A DNA stretch of 64,000 nucleotides, from the NCBI RefSeq assembly GCF_016599855.1, contig NZ_CP067041.1:5208001-5272000 (forward strand), read 5' to 3'. The notes beneath the pieces were generated by a model. It was not told the origin of the DNA, made no database searches, and saw only the letters and a list, made by a program, of their open reading frames with translations. Position numbers and translations under genes: made by a program. Source of the DNA: Bradyrhizobium diazoefficiens. GTDB taxonomy: Bacteria > Pseudomonadota > Alphaproteobacteria > Rhizobiales > Xanthobacteraceae. Positions 1-7,428 of this stretch are shown one piece after another; the stretch's first letter is position 1, and each line of letters begins with the position of its first letter.

Positions 1-136
1 TATCGGCATCATGGTAGCGCAGGAAATCCAGCAGAAGGTCGGCTTGCGAGCCTCGGGCTCCGAGATGAACGTCGGAGATGAACAACGTGCGAAAGCGCCG
101 CTCAGGGCTTTCGTCACTCACATCGTAACTTCCCAT
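1..136 (-). CDS. Metallophosphoesterase, N-terminal fragment (runs off the window)
   Basis: Reading the minus strand from an ATG at 136 gives 45 codons up to the window edge. The peptide contains FISDVHLGARGSQADLLLDF. The SDVHLG motif is the first metal-binding (DxH) block of calcineurin-like phosphoesterases, and the DVHLGxRGxxAxxLLxFL context is that of UDP-2,3-diacylglucosamine pyrophosphatase-like proteins. Such enzymes cleave pyrophosphate bonds, in the LpxH case in lipid A synthesis. Only the first metal-ligand block is visible, so the exact substrate cannot be named. Confidence 0.75.
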   Translation of the reverse strand, partial: MGSYDVSDESPERRFRTLFISDVHLGARGSQADLLLDFLRYHDAD

Positions 137-353
137 GCGACAGCCTGTAACAATGTCCCGTGACAGGGGGATGACCGATTGAACCTTTGAGGCGCCCTCA
201 GATACGAATCAAACCTTGCCTCGCCCTGTCCGCGAATATCAGCCGCATGCGACAATCAGGCGACATGAAACGGCAATGATTGTCCGCAAGACCCCGGAAC
301 CATGGCCTTATCGGGTTAACGGCGGGATCGGCGTCGGCAGCGCGAAGCGGGCG

Positions 354-1154
354 TCAGTAAAACTTGTGGAAATGATGGATCGGCCCGTCGCCGTGACCGA
401 CGCTGAAGCGGTCGGCTGCCGCGATCGCCGCGCTGATCCAGCGCTTGGCATCGCGCACGGCTGTCTCGAGATCCTCGCCTTTGGCAAGGCCCGCCGCAAC
501 CGCCGAAGACAGCGAGCAGCCGGTCCCGTGGGTGTTGCGGGTCGCGACACGCAATGCTGCGAGCGCGATCGTGTTCTCGGCGCTGACGAGATAGTCGATG
601 CTCTCCGTGCCCTCGCCATGCCCGCCTTTGATCAGGACCGCGCGGCAGCCAAGCGCCAGCAGACGACGCCCCTGGTTTTCGATCTCGGCCTCGCTTCGCG
701 CGATCGGCTCGTCGAGCAGTGCGGCCGCCTCCGGCAGATTGGGCGTGATCACCGTCGCGAGCCGCATCAGCTTCGTGCGCAATGCTTCGACAGCCTCCGC
801 GGCCAGCAGGCGGTCGCCCGAGGTTGCGATCATCACGGGATCGAGCACGACATGTGCAGGCTTCCAGCGCGACAGCGCCGCAGCGATCGCATCGATGCTC
901 GCAGCCTGCGCCACCATGCCGATCTTGACCGCACCGACATCGAGATCGGAGAACACCGCATCGATCTGCGCAGTGACGAACGCCGCGGGCACCGCGTGAA
1001 TGCCGGTGACACCCTCGGTGTTCTGCGCCGTCAACGCCGTGATCGCGGAAGCGCCGTAAACGCCGAGCGCGGCGAAGGTCTTCAGATCGGCCTGAATGCC
1101 GGCACCGCCGCTCGAATCGGAGCCGGCGATGGTGAGCGCTACGGGCGTCGTCAT
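354..1154 (-). CDS. thiD: Hydroxymethylpyrimidine / phosphomethylpyrimidine kinase ThiD
   Basis: Cytosolic kinase of thiamine synthesis that phosphorylates HMP and then HMP-P, using ATP. The protein is 266 residues, the usual length. It opens with VALTIAGSDSSGGAGIQADLKTF, the substrate-binding signature of ThiD within the ribokinase fold, has LDPVM near the middle, and near the C-terminus has NTHGTGCSLSSA, the anion-hole motif with its catalytic Cys. An in-frame ATG exists at 1238, but the extra 28 residues are unlike the family, so the ATG at 1154 is chosen. No other thi genes are adjacent and I see no TPP riboswitch upstream. Confidence 0.93.
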   Translation of the reverse strand: MTTPVALTIAGSDSSGGAGIQADLKTFAALGVYGASAITALTAQNTEGVTGIHAVPAAFVTAQIDAVFSDLDVGAVKIGMVAQAASIDAIAAALSRWKPAHVVLDPVMIATSGDRLLAAEAVEALRTKLMRLATVITPNLPEAAALLDEPIARSEAEIENQGRRLLALGCRAVLIKGGHGEGTESIDYLVSAENTIALAALRVATRNTHGTGCSLSSAVAAGLAKGEDLETAVRDAKRWISAAIAAADRFSVGHGDGPIHHFHKFY

Positions 1155-1428
1155 CGCAGGATACGCTTGCTCGAAGAAAACGTGGCCATGATCTGTCCTG
1201 ACATGGCCTGTCCTAGCGCGCCCCCGGGGCACCAGCAAGCCGCCGAATCAGGCAGAGCCAAGACCGCGCGGCATTGTCGTCCCGCAAGCGTGCACATCCA
1301 ACAAAAATATGGGCACGGGATCACCCGGCCTTGGCGCCCATCCCTGCGAATGACACTTTAGGTGGCAGATTCGTCCAACTACGCCGCGTTGCGGGCCGGT
1401 CACGGCGCAATCCTCTCGGGAAGAAATC

Positions 1429-3405
1429 ATGTGGGCCTATTTCCAACGTCTCCTGGACACCTCGATGTTCTCACCGCACGGCATCTGCCTGCTGTGGGAG
1501 CCTGAACTGATCTGGCTCCACGTCGTCTCAGACGCCTGCATCGCGGCGGCGTATTTCTCGATCCCGTTCGCGCTCGCGATCCTCGTCACCAAACGGCGTG
1601 ACCTCAAATTCGGCTGGGTCTTTTGGGCCTTTGCGGTCTTCATCATGGCCTGCGGCCTGACGCATGTGCTGTCGATCTACACACTCTGGGTGCCGATCTA
1701 TGGCATCGAGGGCCTGGTCAAAGCGGCGACCGCCGTTGCATCGATCTTCACGGCGGCGGCACTGTGGCCGCTCCTGCCGAAAATCCTGACGATCCCTTCT
1801 CCGTTCGAACTGCAAAAGGTCCAAGCCGCGCTCGAGGAGGAGGAGATCAAGAGCCGGGACGCGACGCTGCTGCTCCGGCAGGTCGGGGACGCCCAGCGCG
1901 CGATGCGCGAGAGCGTGACGCGGCTCACCGCAGTGGTCGAGACCGCGGTCGACGGCGTCATCCTGTTCGACGCGCAAACCCGCATTCTCCTGTTCAATCC
2001 CGCCTGCGAACGGCTGTTCGGCTATCAGGCCCACGAGGTGATGAATCTCGATATCGGCATGCTGATGTCCAGCGAGCAGAAGCGCCCATCCACCGGTCAT
2101 GCGCGGCGTTTCGCAACCGGGGAAGCCGTCGGCCTGCGCAAGGACGGATCGAGCTTTCCGATGGATCTGTCGGTCGGCCAGGCGTGGCAGGATGGCGAGC
2201 TGATCTATGTCGGCATCATCCACGATTTGACCAAGCGCAAGCTGACCGAGCAGCAGCTCCAGCAGGCGCAGAAGATGGAGACGGTCGGCCAGCTCTCCGG
2301 CGGCATCGCGCATGACTTCAACAACCTCCTGACCGTGATCATCGGCAATGCCGAGCATCTGAGCGAGCAGCTCAAGGGCCGGCCCGATCTGCGGCAATTC
2401 GCTGACGATATCTGGCAGTCCGGCGAACGCGGCGCGGAGCTGACGCAGCAACTGCTCGCATTCAGCCGCCGCCAGTTGCTCCAGCCGCGCACGATCGATT
2501 GCCGCGAGCTGATCGAGTCCATGCTCAAGCTGTTCAAGCGCACCTTACGCGAAAATATCGAGATCAAGACGGCGTTCGGGCCGGGCACGATCCAGACTTT
2601 TGCCGACCGCGCCCAGCTCGAATCCGCCGTGCTGAACCTTGTGCTCAACGCGCAGGACGCCATGCCGGCCGGCGGGCATTTGACGCTGGGCACGGAGCTG
2701 GTTGCCGTCGACGACGACTATCGCGCGCTTCACCCCGAAGTGACGTCCGGCGCCTACGCGCTGATTTCCGTCACCGACGACGGCGAAGGCATGACGCCCG
2801 AGGTCATCGAGCACGCCTTCGAACCGTTCTTCACAACCAAGGAGGTCGGCAAGGGCTCTGGCCTCGGGCTGAGCATGGTCTATGGCTTCGCCAAGCAATC
2901 CGACGGCCATGTCTCGATCTCTAGCGAACGGGGCCTCGGGACGACGGTCCGGATCTACCTCCCGTGCGCCGGCGGCGGACACTCGCTGAGCAACGTGCTG
3001 GAGAGCGAAGAGAGCGCGCCGCGCGGCCGTGAGACCATCCTGATCGCGGAGGACGATCCGTTCGTGCGCTCCTCGGTCATCCTGAGAGTAGAGGCGCTCG
3101 GCTATCGCGTCGTCGCCGCCGTCAATGGCCAGGAAGCCTTGCAGCGCCTGCGCGCCGATCCCGGCATCGACATGCTGTTCACCGATATCGTCATGCCCGG
3201 AATGAGCGGCTGGGAGCTCGCCGATCAGGCCCGGCGTATCAGGCCCGGCCTGCCGGTGCTGTTCACCTCAGGCTATGCGCTGGAGACCCTGCTCGAGCAG
3301 GGCCGCGCGCATGCGCACGCGGTGGTCCTGACCAAGCCCTACCGCAAGTCCGAGCTCGCCCAGCGGCTCAGGGACGCATTCGCGGCGGCGGTGGTGGCTT
3401 GGTAG
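1429..3405 (+). CDS. Hybrid histidine kinase with ethylene-receptor-like membrane sensor
   Basis: 658 residues. Order: membrane sensor with three hydrophobic helices (about 28-118), short coiled coil (130-165), PAS domain (165-270), HisKA with phospho-acceptor His295 in GGIAHDFNN, HATPase with the N box at Asn407 and GxGLGL at 476-481, then a receiver with acidic pair 541-543, phospho-acceptor Asp586 and Lys636. The sensor matches the ethylene-binding domain of plant ETR1: Asp35, Tyr42, Ile45, Pro46, Phe71, Cys75 and His79 correspond, with a constant offset of 10, to ETR1 Asp25, Tyr32, Ile35, Pro36, Phe61, Cys65 and His69, and Cys65/His69 bind copper there. It is therefore a membrane hybrid sensor kinase that probably binds ethylene through Cu(I). 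A GGGAAG ribosome-binding site lies just before the ATG. No output regulator is adjacent, so the target is unknown. Confidence 0.9.
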   Translation: MWAYFQRLLDTSMFSPHGICLLWEPELIWLHVVSDACIAAAYFSIPFALAILVTKRRDLKFGWVFWAFAVFIMACGLTHVLSIYTLWVPIYGIEGLVKAATAVASIFTAAALWPLLPKILTIPSPFELQKVQAALEEEEIKSRDATLLLRQVGDAQRAMRESVTRLTAVVETAVDGVILFDAQTRILLFNPACERLFGYQAHEVMNLDIGMLMSSEQKRPSTGHARRFATGEAVGLRKDGSSFPMDLSVGQAWQDGELIYVGIIHDLTKRKLTEQQLQQAQKMETVGQLSGGIAHDFNNLLTVIIGNAEHLSEQLKGRPDLRQFADDIWQSGERGAELTQQLLAFSRRQLLQPRTIDCRELIESMLKLFKRTLRENIEIKTAFGPGTIQTFADRAQLESAVLNLVLNAQDAMPAGGHLTLGTELVAVDDDYRALHPEVTSGAYALISVTDDGEGMTPEVIEHAFEPFFTTKEVGKGSGLGLSMVYGFAKQSDGHVSISSERGLGTTVRIYLPCAGGGHSLSNVLESEESAPRGRETILIAEDDPFVRSSVILRVEALGYRVVAAVNGQEALQRLRADPGIDMLFTDIVMPGMSGWELADQARRIRPGLPVLFTSGYALETLLEQGRAHAHAVVLTKPYRKSELAQRLRDAFAAAVVAW

Positions 3406-3420
3406 ACGAATTTAATTTGT

Positions 3421-3475
3421 TGCCGCGAAACGCGACCTCATCCTGAGGGCCCGCCGTTGGCGCGCGCCTTATCCT
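3421..3475. repeat. Dispersed palindromic repeat, family C, degenerate copy
   Basis: The stretch containing CCGCGAAA..GACCTCATCCTGAG resembles the repeat at 9877-9945, which shares the CCGCGAAA and CCTCATCCTGAG blocks followed by a GC-rich palindrome. This copy lacks the GTCTCGAAGGAT tail and looks truncated. It is intergenic, just after the hybrid kinase gene. Confidence 0.5.
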
Positions 3476-3553
3476 CGCAGGCAGCAAGTCCGCTTGCTAA
3501 ATCGGGTCGATTTTGGCCTATTAGCCGCCAGATGCGCCTTCGGAGTGACTGCA

Positions 3554-3799
3554 ATGGTTCCTTTTTTCGTCCAGATCAAATGCAAGCTCGGCCAGTCCTA
3601 TACGGTCGCCAACGCGCTTGCCGAAGCCGAGATCGCCTCCGAGATCTACTCCACCGCCGGCCAATACGATTTGCTTGTGAAATTCTACGTCGACAAGGAC
3701 ACCGACATCGGCCACTTCGTCAACGAGAAGGTGCAGGTGCTGCCCGGCATCCAGGACACCCTCACCATCATCACCTTCAAGGCGTTCGGCACGAGTTAG
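3554..3799 (+). CDS. Stand-alone Lrp/AsnC ligand-binding (RAM) domain protein
   Basis: 81 residues that match only the C-terminal RAM domain of Lrp/AsnC regulators (alpha-beta fold, about 75 residues). There is no helix-turn-helix. Visible family features are FVQIKCKLGQSY at the start, SEIYSTAGQYDLLVKF in the middle and the VLPGIQDTLTIITFKAF end. Single RAM proteins form oligomers that bind amino acids and may modulate full-length Lrp proteins. The ATG at 3554 follows a GGAG ribosome-binding site; the longer in-frame start at 3494 adds unrelated residues. No partner regulator is next to it. Confidence 0.85.
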   Translation: MVPFFVQIKCKLGQSYTVANALAEAEIASEIYSTAGQYDLLVKFYVDKDTDIGHFVNEKVQVLPGIQDTLTIITFKAFGTS

Positions 3800-3821
3800 C
3801 TGGACGGAAAGGGGGCCCGCC

Positions 3822-4748
3822 TCAGCCGCCAGCCTCCTTGCGCTTGGGCGGCGTCGGCCCGTCCACCGGCGGCAGCGACTTCAGATAGGCCGCCATCGCG
3901 GCGCGATCCTCGGGTGCCAATTGCGCGAGGTTCTTGATCACCGGCCGCATCGCGCCTGATGCGCTGTCGCCCTCGGGCATGTCGCCGGTTTCGAGGAAGT
4001 CGGCGATGTCCTTCTCGCTCCAGCTACCCAACCCCTTCTGCGTGATGTTGGGCACCCAGCCCTCGCCCTCGGGATTGGGACCGCCCGCGAAACGCTCGCC
4101 CCGGATGACACCACCGAGCACGTTGCGCGGACTGTGGCATTCGGCGCAGTGGCCGAAACCATTGACGAGATAGGCGCCGCGATTCCATTGCGCGGAACGC
4201 GTTGCATCCGGCATGAACGGCCTGACATCCATGAACAGCAATTTCCAGATGCCGACATTTCGGCGGATGTTGAAGGGAAACGGCAGATCGTGGTCCCGCA
4301 CCCGGCCGGACACCGGCGGCAGCGTTTTCAGATACGCGAAGAGATCGCGGACGTCGTCGAGTTTGGCGATATGATAGGAGGTGTAGGGAAACGCCGGGAA
4401 GTAGTGCGTGCCCTCGGGTGAAATGCCGCGCATCACCGCGTTGACGAAATCGGCCTCGCCCCAGCGACCGATGCCGTCGGTGGTGTCAGGCGAAATGTTC
4501 GGAGCATAGAACGTCCCGAATGGCGAGCCGAGCGCCAGGCCGCCGCCGAGCCGCAAGCGGTCGGGTTGGTTGGGCACGGCATGGCAGGACGAGCAGCCGC
4601 CGGCATTGAACAACTCCTGCCCCTTGGCGAGATCGGGCCCGCGCGTCGGCGGCGGCAAGGCCAAAGCGGTCGGCGCGGTCAGCCACCAATAGACGGCAAA
4701 CGCTGCGACGGCAGCAATCAGGGCGGCAAGGATTGCTCGTCGCAGCAT
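3822..4748 (-). CDS. Diheme cytochrome c (alcohol/aldose dehydrogenase subunit type)
   Basis: 308 residues. An N-terminal MLRR followed by about 20 hydrophobic residues is a signal anchor. Two c-type heme sites follow, CSSCH (about 52-56) and CAECH (about 201-205), each with later Met candidates for axial ligands. The layout resembles the cytochrome c subunits of periplasmic membrane-bound dehydrogenases, which pass electrons to the respiratory chain. No dehydrogenase partner gene is adjacent, so the donor is unknown. The start at 4748 is preferred because GGGA lies 7 bases upstream; an ATG at 4760 would add four residues. The gene is convergent with the RAM gene. Confidence 0.85.
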   Translation of the reverse strand: MLRRAILAALIAAVAAFAVYWWLTAPTALALPPPTRGPDLAKGQELFNAGGCSSCHAVPNQPDRLRLGGGLALGSPFGTFYAPNISPDTTDGIGRWGEADFVNAVMRGISPEGTHYFPAFPYTSYHIAKLDDVRDLFAYLKTLPPVSGRVRDHDLPFPFNIRRNVGIWKLLFMDVRPFMPDATRSAQWNRGAYLVNGFGHCAECHSPRNVLGGVIRGERFAGGPNPEGEGWVPNITQKGLGSWSEKDIADFLETGDMPEGDSASGAMRPVIKNLAQLAPEDRAAMAAYLKSLPPVDGPTPPKRKEAGG

Positions 4749-4900
4749 CAAATATCCCATCGAGCTCGAGCGAATTTACGGATCCTTCCGCAGCCGCTCC
4801 AGCCACGAATAATTTAGATGGTTTGATCGGAATCCGGGAATAAAGTCGGAACCGCACTGTTTGCAAGTTGACTGCAATCAGGCGTCAACAGGAGAGACCC

Positions 4901-5320
4901 ATGAACAAAGCGCTTTTTGCCACGCTGGCATTCGGAGCCGCCGTCGCATTCGCAGGCTCGGCCAGTGCGGAGAAACTGAAGGCCACGCTGAACGGCAAGT
5001 CCGAAGTGCCCGCCACGACCAGCAGCGGCACCGGCACGGCCGATATCGATTATGACGCCGCCAGCAAGAAGCTCTCCTGGAAGCTGACCTATTCCGGCCT
5101 CTCCGGCCCCGCCACCGCCGCGCATTTCCACGGCCCCGCCGAGGCCGGCAAGAACGCCGGCGTCATGGTCCCGATCCCCGGCGCCGCATCGAGCCCGGTC
5201 GAAGGCTCGGCGACGCTCACCGACGCGCAGGCGTCTGATCTTCTCGCCGGCAAGCTCTACGTCAACATTCACACCGCAGCCAATCCGGGCGGTGAAATCC
5301 GCGGCCAGGTGACCAAGTAA
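4901..5320 (+). CDS. Secreted CHRD domain protein
   Basis: 139 residues with a clear Sec signal peptide ending in SASA before EKLKATL. The mature part is one CHRD domain, recognisable from LNGKSEVP, AHFHGPA, the final YVNIHTAANPGGEIRGQV and the overall length of about 115 residues. CHRD domains occur in chordin and in many bacterial exported proteins; their biochemical role in bacteria is not established. A GGAGAG ribosome-binding site stands 4 bases before the ATG, which selects this start over the ATG at 4868. Confidence 0.88.
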   Translation: MNKALFATLAFGAAVAFAGSASAEKLKATLNGKSEVPATTSSGTGTADIDYDAASKKLSWKLTYSGLSGPATAAHFHGPAEAGKNAGVMVPIPGAASSPVEGSATLTDAQASDLLAGKLYVNIHTAANPGGEIRGQVTK

Positions 5321-5342
5321 GCTTCAAGGCAGACGTGTCGGC

Positions 5343-5375
5343 GAAGGCCGGGCGCGAGCTGCGCGTCCGGCCTTC
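5343..5375 (+). terminator. Stem-loop after the CHRD gene, possible terminator
   Basis: GAAGGCCGGGCGCG pairs with CGCGTCCGGCCTTC across a 5-base loop, a 14-bp stem with one G-U pair, 22 bases after the CHRD stop codon. The following bases (TCGATTCTG) are only weakly T-rich, so intrinsic termination may be partial. Confidence 0.5.
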
Positions 5376-5411
5376 TCGATTCTGAAGCGGGCATATCAAC
5401 CCGACGCGTAC

Positions 5412-6695
5412 TTAAGCCGCGCTAAGCGCCTGCTCGAGATCCGCGATCAGATCCGACGGATTTTCGATGCCGATCGACAGCCGGATCGTGCAATCGAGCA
5501 CGCCGATCTTGCGGCGGATGTCGGCCGGAACGCCGGAATGGGTCATCGTCGCCGGCAGGCTCGCCAGCGACTCGGTGCCGCCAAGGCTCACCGCGAGCTT
5601 GAAGATCTGCAAGCCGTCGAGGAATTTCTCCGCCGCCGCCTGGCCGCCGACGATGTCGAACGAGAACGTCGAACCCGCACCTAAGCATTGCCGCGCGAAC
5701 ACGCGCCCCGAGGGTGAGGTCTCTTCGTGATGGCCGAGATAATGGACCTTCGCGACCTTGGCGTGGTCGCGCAAGAAATCCGCGACGAGGCGCGCGTTGC
5801 TGTCGGCCTTCTCCATCCGCAGGCTCAACGTCTCGAGCGAGCGGTTGATCATCCAGCAGGAATGCGGATCTAGCTGGGTGCCGATCGCGCCGCGCAGCGC
5901 CTTGATGCCTTTCATGATCGCTTTCGAGCCGAGCGCGGCGCCCGCGATCAGGTCGGAATGACCGCCGACATATTTCGTCAGCGAGTACAGCGACAGGTCC
6001 GCACCATGCTCGATCGGCCGCTGAAAGACAGGGCCGAGCAACGTGTTGTCGCAGGCGATGATCGGCGTATGTCCCTGGGCCATGCCGATGCTGTCGGCGA
6101 CACGGCGCATCAGCGCGATGTCGACGAGGCCAGTGGTCGGGTTGGCGGGCGTCTCGACCAGGATCATCGTGACCCGGCCCTTGCGCATCGCCTCCTCGGC
6201 CGCCTGGCTGACTACCACTTCGTCAATGCCGTCGGCGAAGCCGACCGCGCCGATGGAGAACCGGGACAACGTGTTCGTCAACAAGGTTTCCGTCCCGCCA
6301 TAGAGCGGTTGCGAGTGCAGAATGACGTCACCGGGGCGCACGAACGCCAAAATCGTCGTCGAGATTGCCGCCATGCCGGATGAAAACAGCGCGCAGCTCT
6401 CGGTGCGTTCATACACTGCAAGCCTGTCCTCGACGATCTCGCTGTTGGGATGGTTGAAGCGCGAATAGACCAGCCCCGCGCCCATGCCCTCCGGCGGCTC
6501 GCGCCGGCCTGCGACGTAATCGAAGAAGTCCTGCCCGTCCTCGGCCGTCTTGAAAACGAAGGTCGAGGTCAAAAACACCGGCGGCTTGATGGCGCCTTCC
6601 GACAATTGCGGATCGTAGCCATAGGTCAGCATCAGCGTTTCCGGATGCAGCATATGGTTGCCGATATGGGTTTTTGACGGAAATGGTTTTGCCAT
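5412..6695 (-). CDS. Cystathionine gamma-synthase family PLP enzyme
   Basis: 427 residues of the Cys/Met metabolism PLP-dependent family (trans-sulfuration enzymes). The PLP lysine is Lys241 in [11 protein letters not shown], and Asp216 in IACDNT should contact the PLP pyridine nitrogen. SSGMAAIS (about 105-112) is the phosphate-binding loop and VETPANPT is a family block. The segment [22 protein letters not shown] is an insertion typical of one bacterial subgroup whose exact reaction (gamma-synthase, beta-lyase or gamma-lyase) I cannot settle. The start at 6695 is chosen because earlier ATGs add basic, non-homologous residues. The gene stands alone. Confidence 0.85.
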   Translation of the reverse strand: MAKPFPSKTHIGNHMLHPETLMLTYGYDPQLSEGAIKPPVFLTSTFVFKTAEDGQDFFDYVAGRREPPEGMGAGLVYSRFNHPNSEIVEDRLAVYERTESCALFSSGMAAISTTILAFVRPGDVILHSQPLYGGTETLLTNTLSRFSIGAVGFADGIDEVVVSQAAEEAMRKGRVTMILVETPANPTTGLVDIALMRRVADSIGMAQGHTPIIACDNTLLGPVFQRPIEHGADLSLYSLTKYVGGHSDLIAGAALGSKAIMKGIKALRGAIGTQLDPHSCWMINRSLETLSLRMEKADSNARLVADFLRDHAKVAKVHYLGHHEETSPSGRVFARQCLGAGSTFSFDIVGGQAAAEKFLDGLQIFKLAVSLGGTESLASLPATMTHSGVPADIRRKIGVLDCTIRLSIGIENPSDLIADLEQALSAA

Positions 6696-6882
6696 GGCCT
6701 GTCTCGCTGTTGAGTAGGATCGCCGCCGTGCGTCGGAACTCTGGACGGCGTGAGGCATCAACGCCGCGGCGTCGCGAGCAGACATAACCACTCCGACGGC
6801 AATCCGTCAGGCCATGCGAGCAGAATTTGCTGATGTGCCAGCTCGGATGGCGCTTGATTCGATCCGGGCTAGCACCGCAAAG

Positions 6883-7338
6883 CTACTTCAGCTTCAACCG
6901 GTACGTCTCGTGACAGTCTGTGCAGCGATCATTGATCGCGGTATACGCGCTCTTCAAGCTCGCCAGATTGGTGATCTTGCCCTTGACGTCGGCGATCGCC
7001 TTCTGCACCGGCGGGATCTTGGAGTCGAAATCAGCCTTGTTCTGCCAGACCTTTGGCGATGCCCCGTAGGTCGCATTCACCACATCCTGCTTGGGATTGA
7101 CGTCAAACGTCTTGGAGATCTTGGCGACGTCGGCCTCCAGATTGGCAATCGCCTCGTCGACGGCCTTCTGGTTGTAGGGGATATCGCCCTTCGTCATCTT
7201 CAGGATGACCGTATACAGGCTCTTGGCCTGCGAGCGCATCAGATTGTCCTGCTGGACGGCAACCTCCTGCTGCGCCATCGCGGCGCCCACACCGAGAACG
7301 AGGGTGCCCGCGACAATCAACGTACGTTTCATCGGCAT
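6883..7338 (-). CDS. Cytochrome c' / c556-type protein
   Basis: 151 residues. A signal peptide ends near AAMAQ. The rest is predicted helical, with a single heme site CTDCH (139-143) eight residues from the C-terminus, the hallmark of the four-helix-bundle cytochromes c' and c556. These periplasmic proteins carry electrons or bind NO and CO. GGAG lies 5 bases before the ATG at 7338. The neighbouring upstream gene on the same strand is an orphan CoxL-like subunit, with about 90 bases between, so a shared transcript is possible but not shown. Confidence 0.87.
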   Translation of the reverse strand: MPMKRTLIVAGTLVLGVGAAMAQQEVAVQQDNLMRSQAKSLYTVILKMTKGDIPYNQKAVDEAIANLEADVAKISKTFDVNPKQDVVNATYGASPKVWQNKADFDSKIPPVQKAIADVKGKITNLASLKSAYTAINDRCTDCHETYRLKLK

Positions 7339-7428
7339 GTTTTCTCCGGCTCGCAAGTCGGTTTGGGGAGAGGTCACTGAGGATAGAACCCGGCGGCGGG
7401 CGATTATTCCCGCCGCAGCCGCCGCGCT

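Noticed and set aside
1155..1428. A TPP riboswitch before thiD
   Set aside because: No CUGAGA-type core or matching stems could be found in the leader. The 274-base gap shows no other feature.
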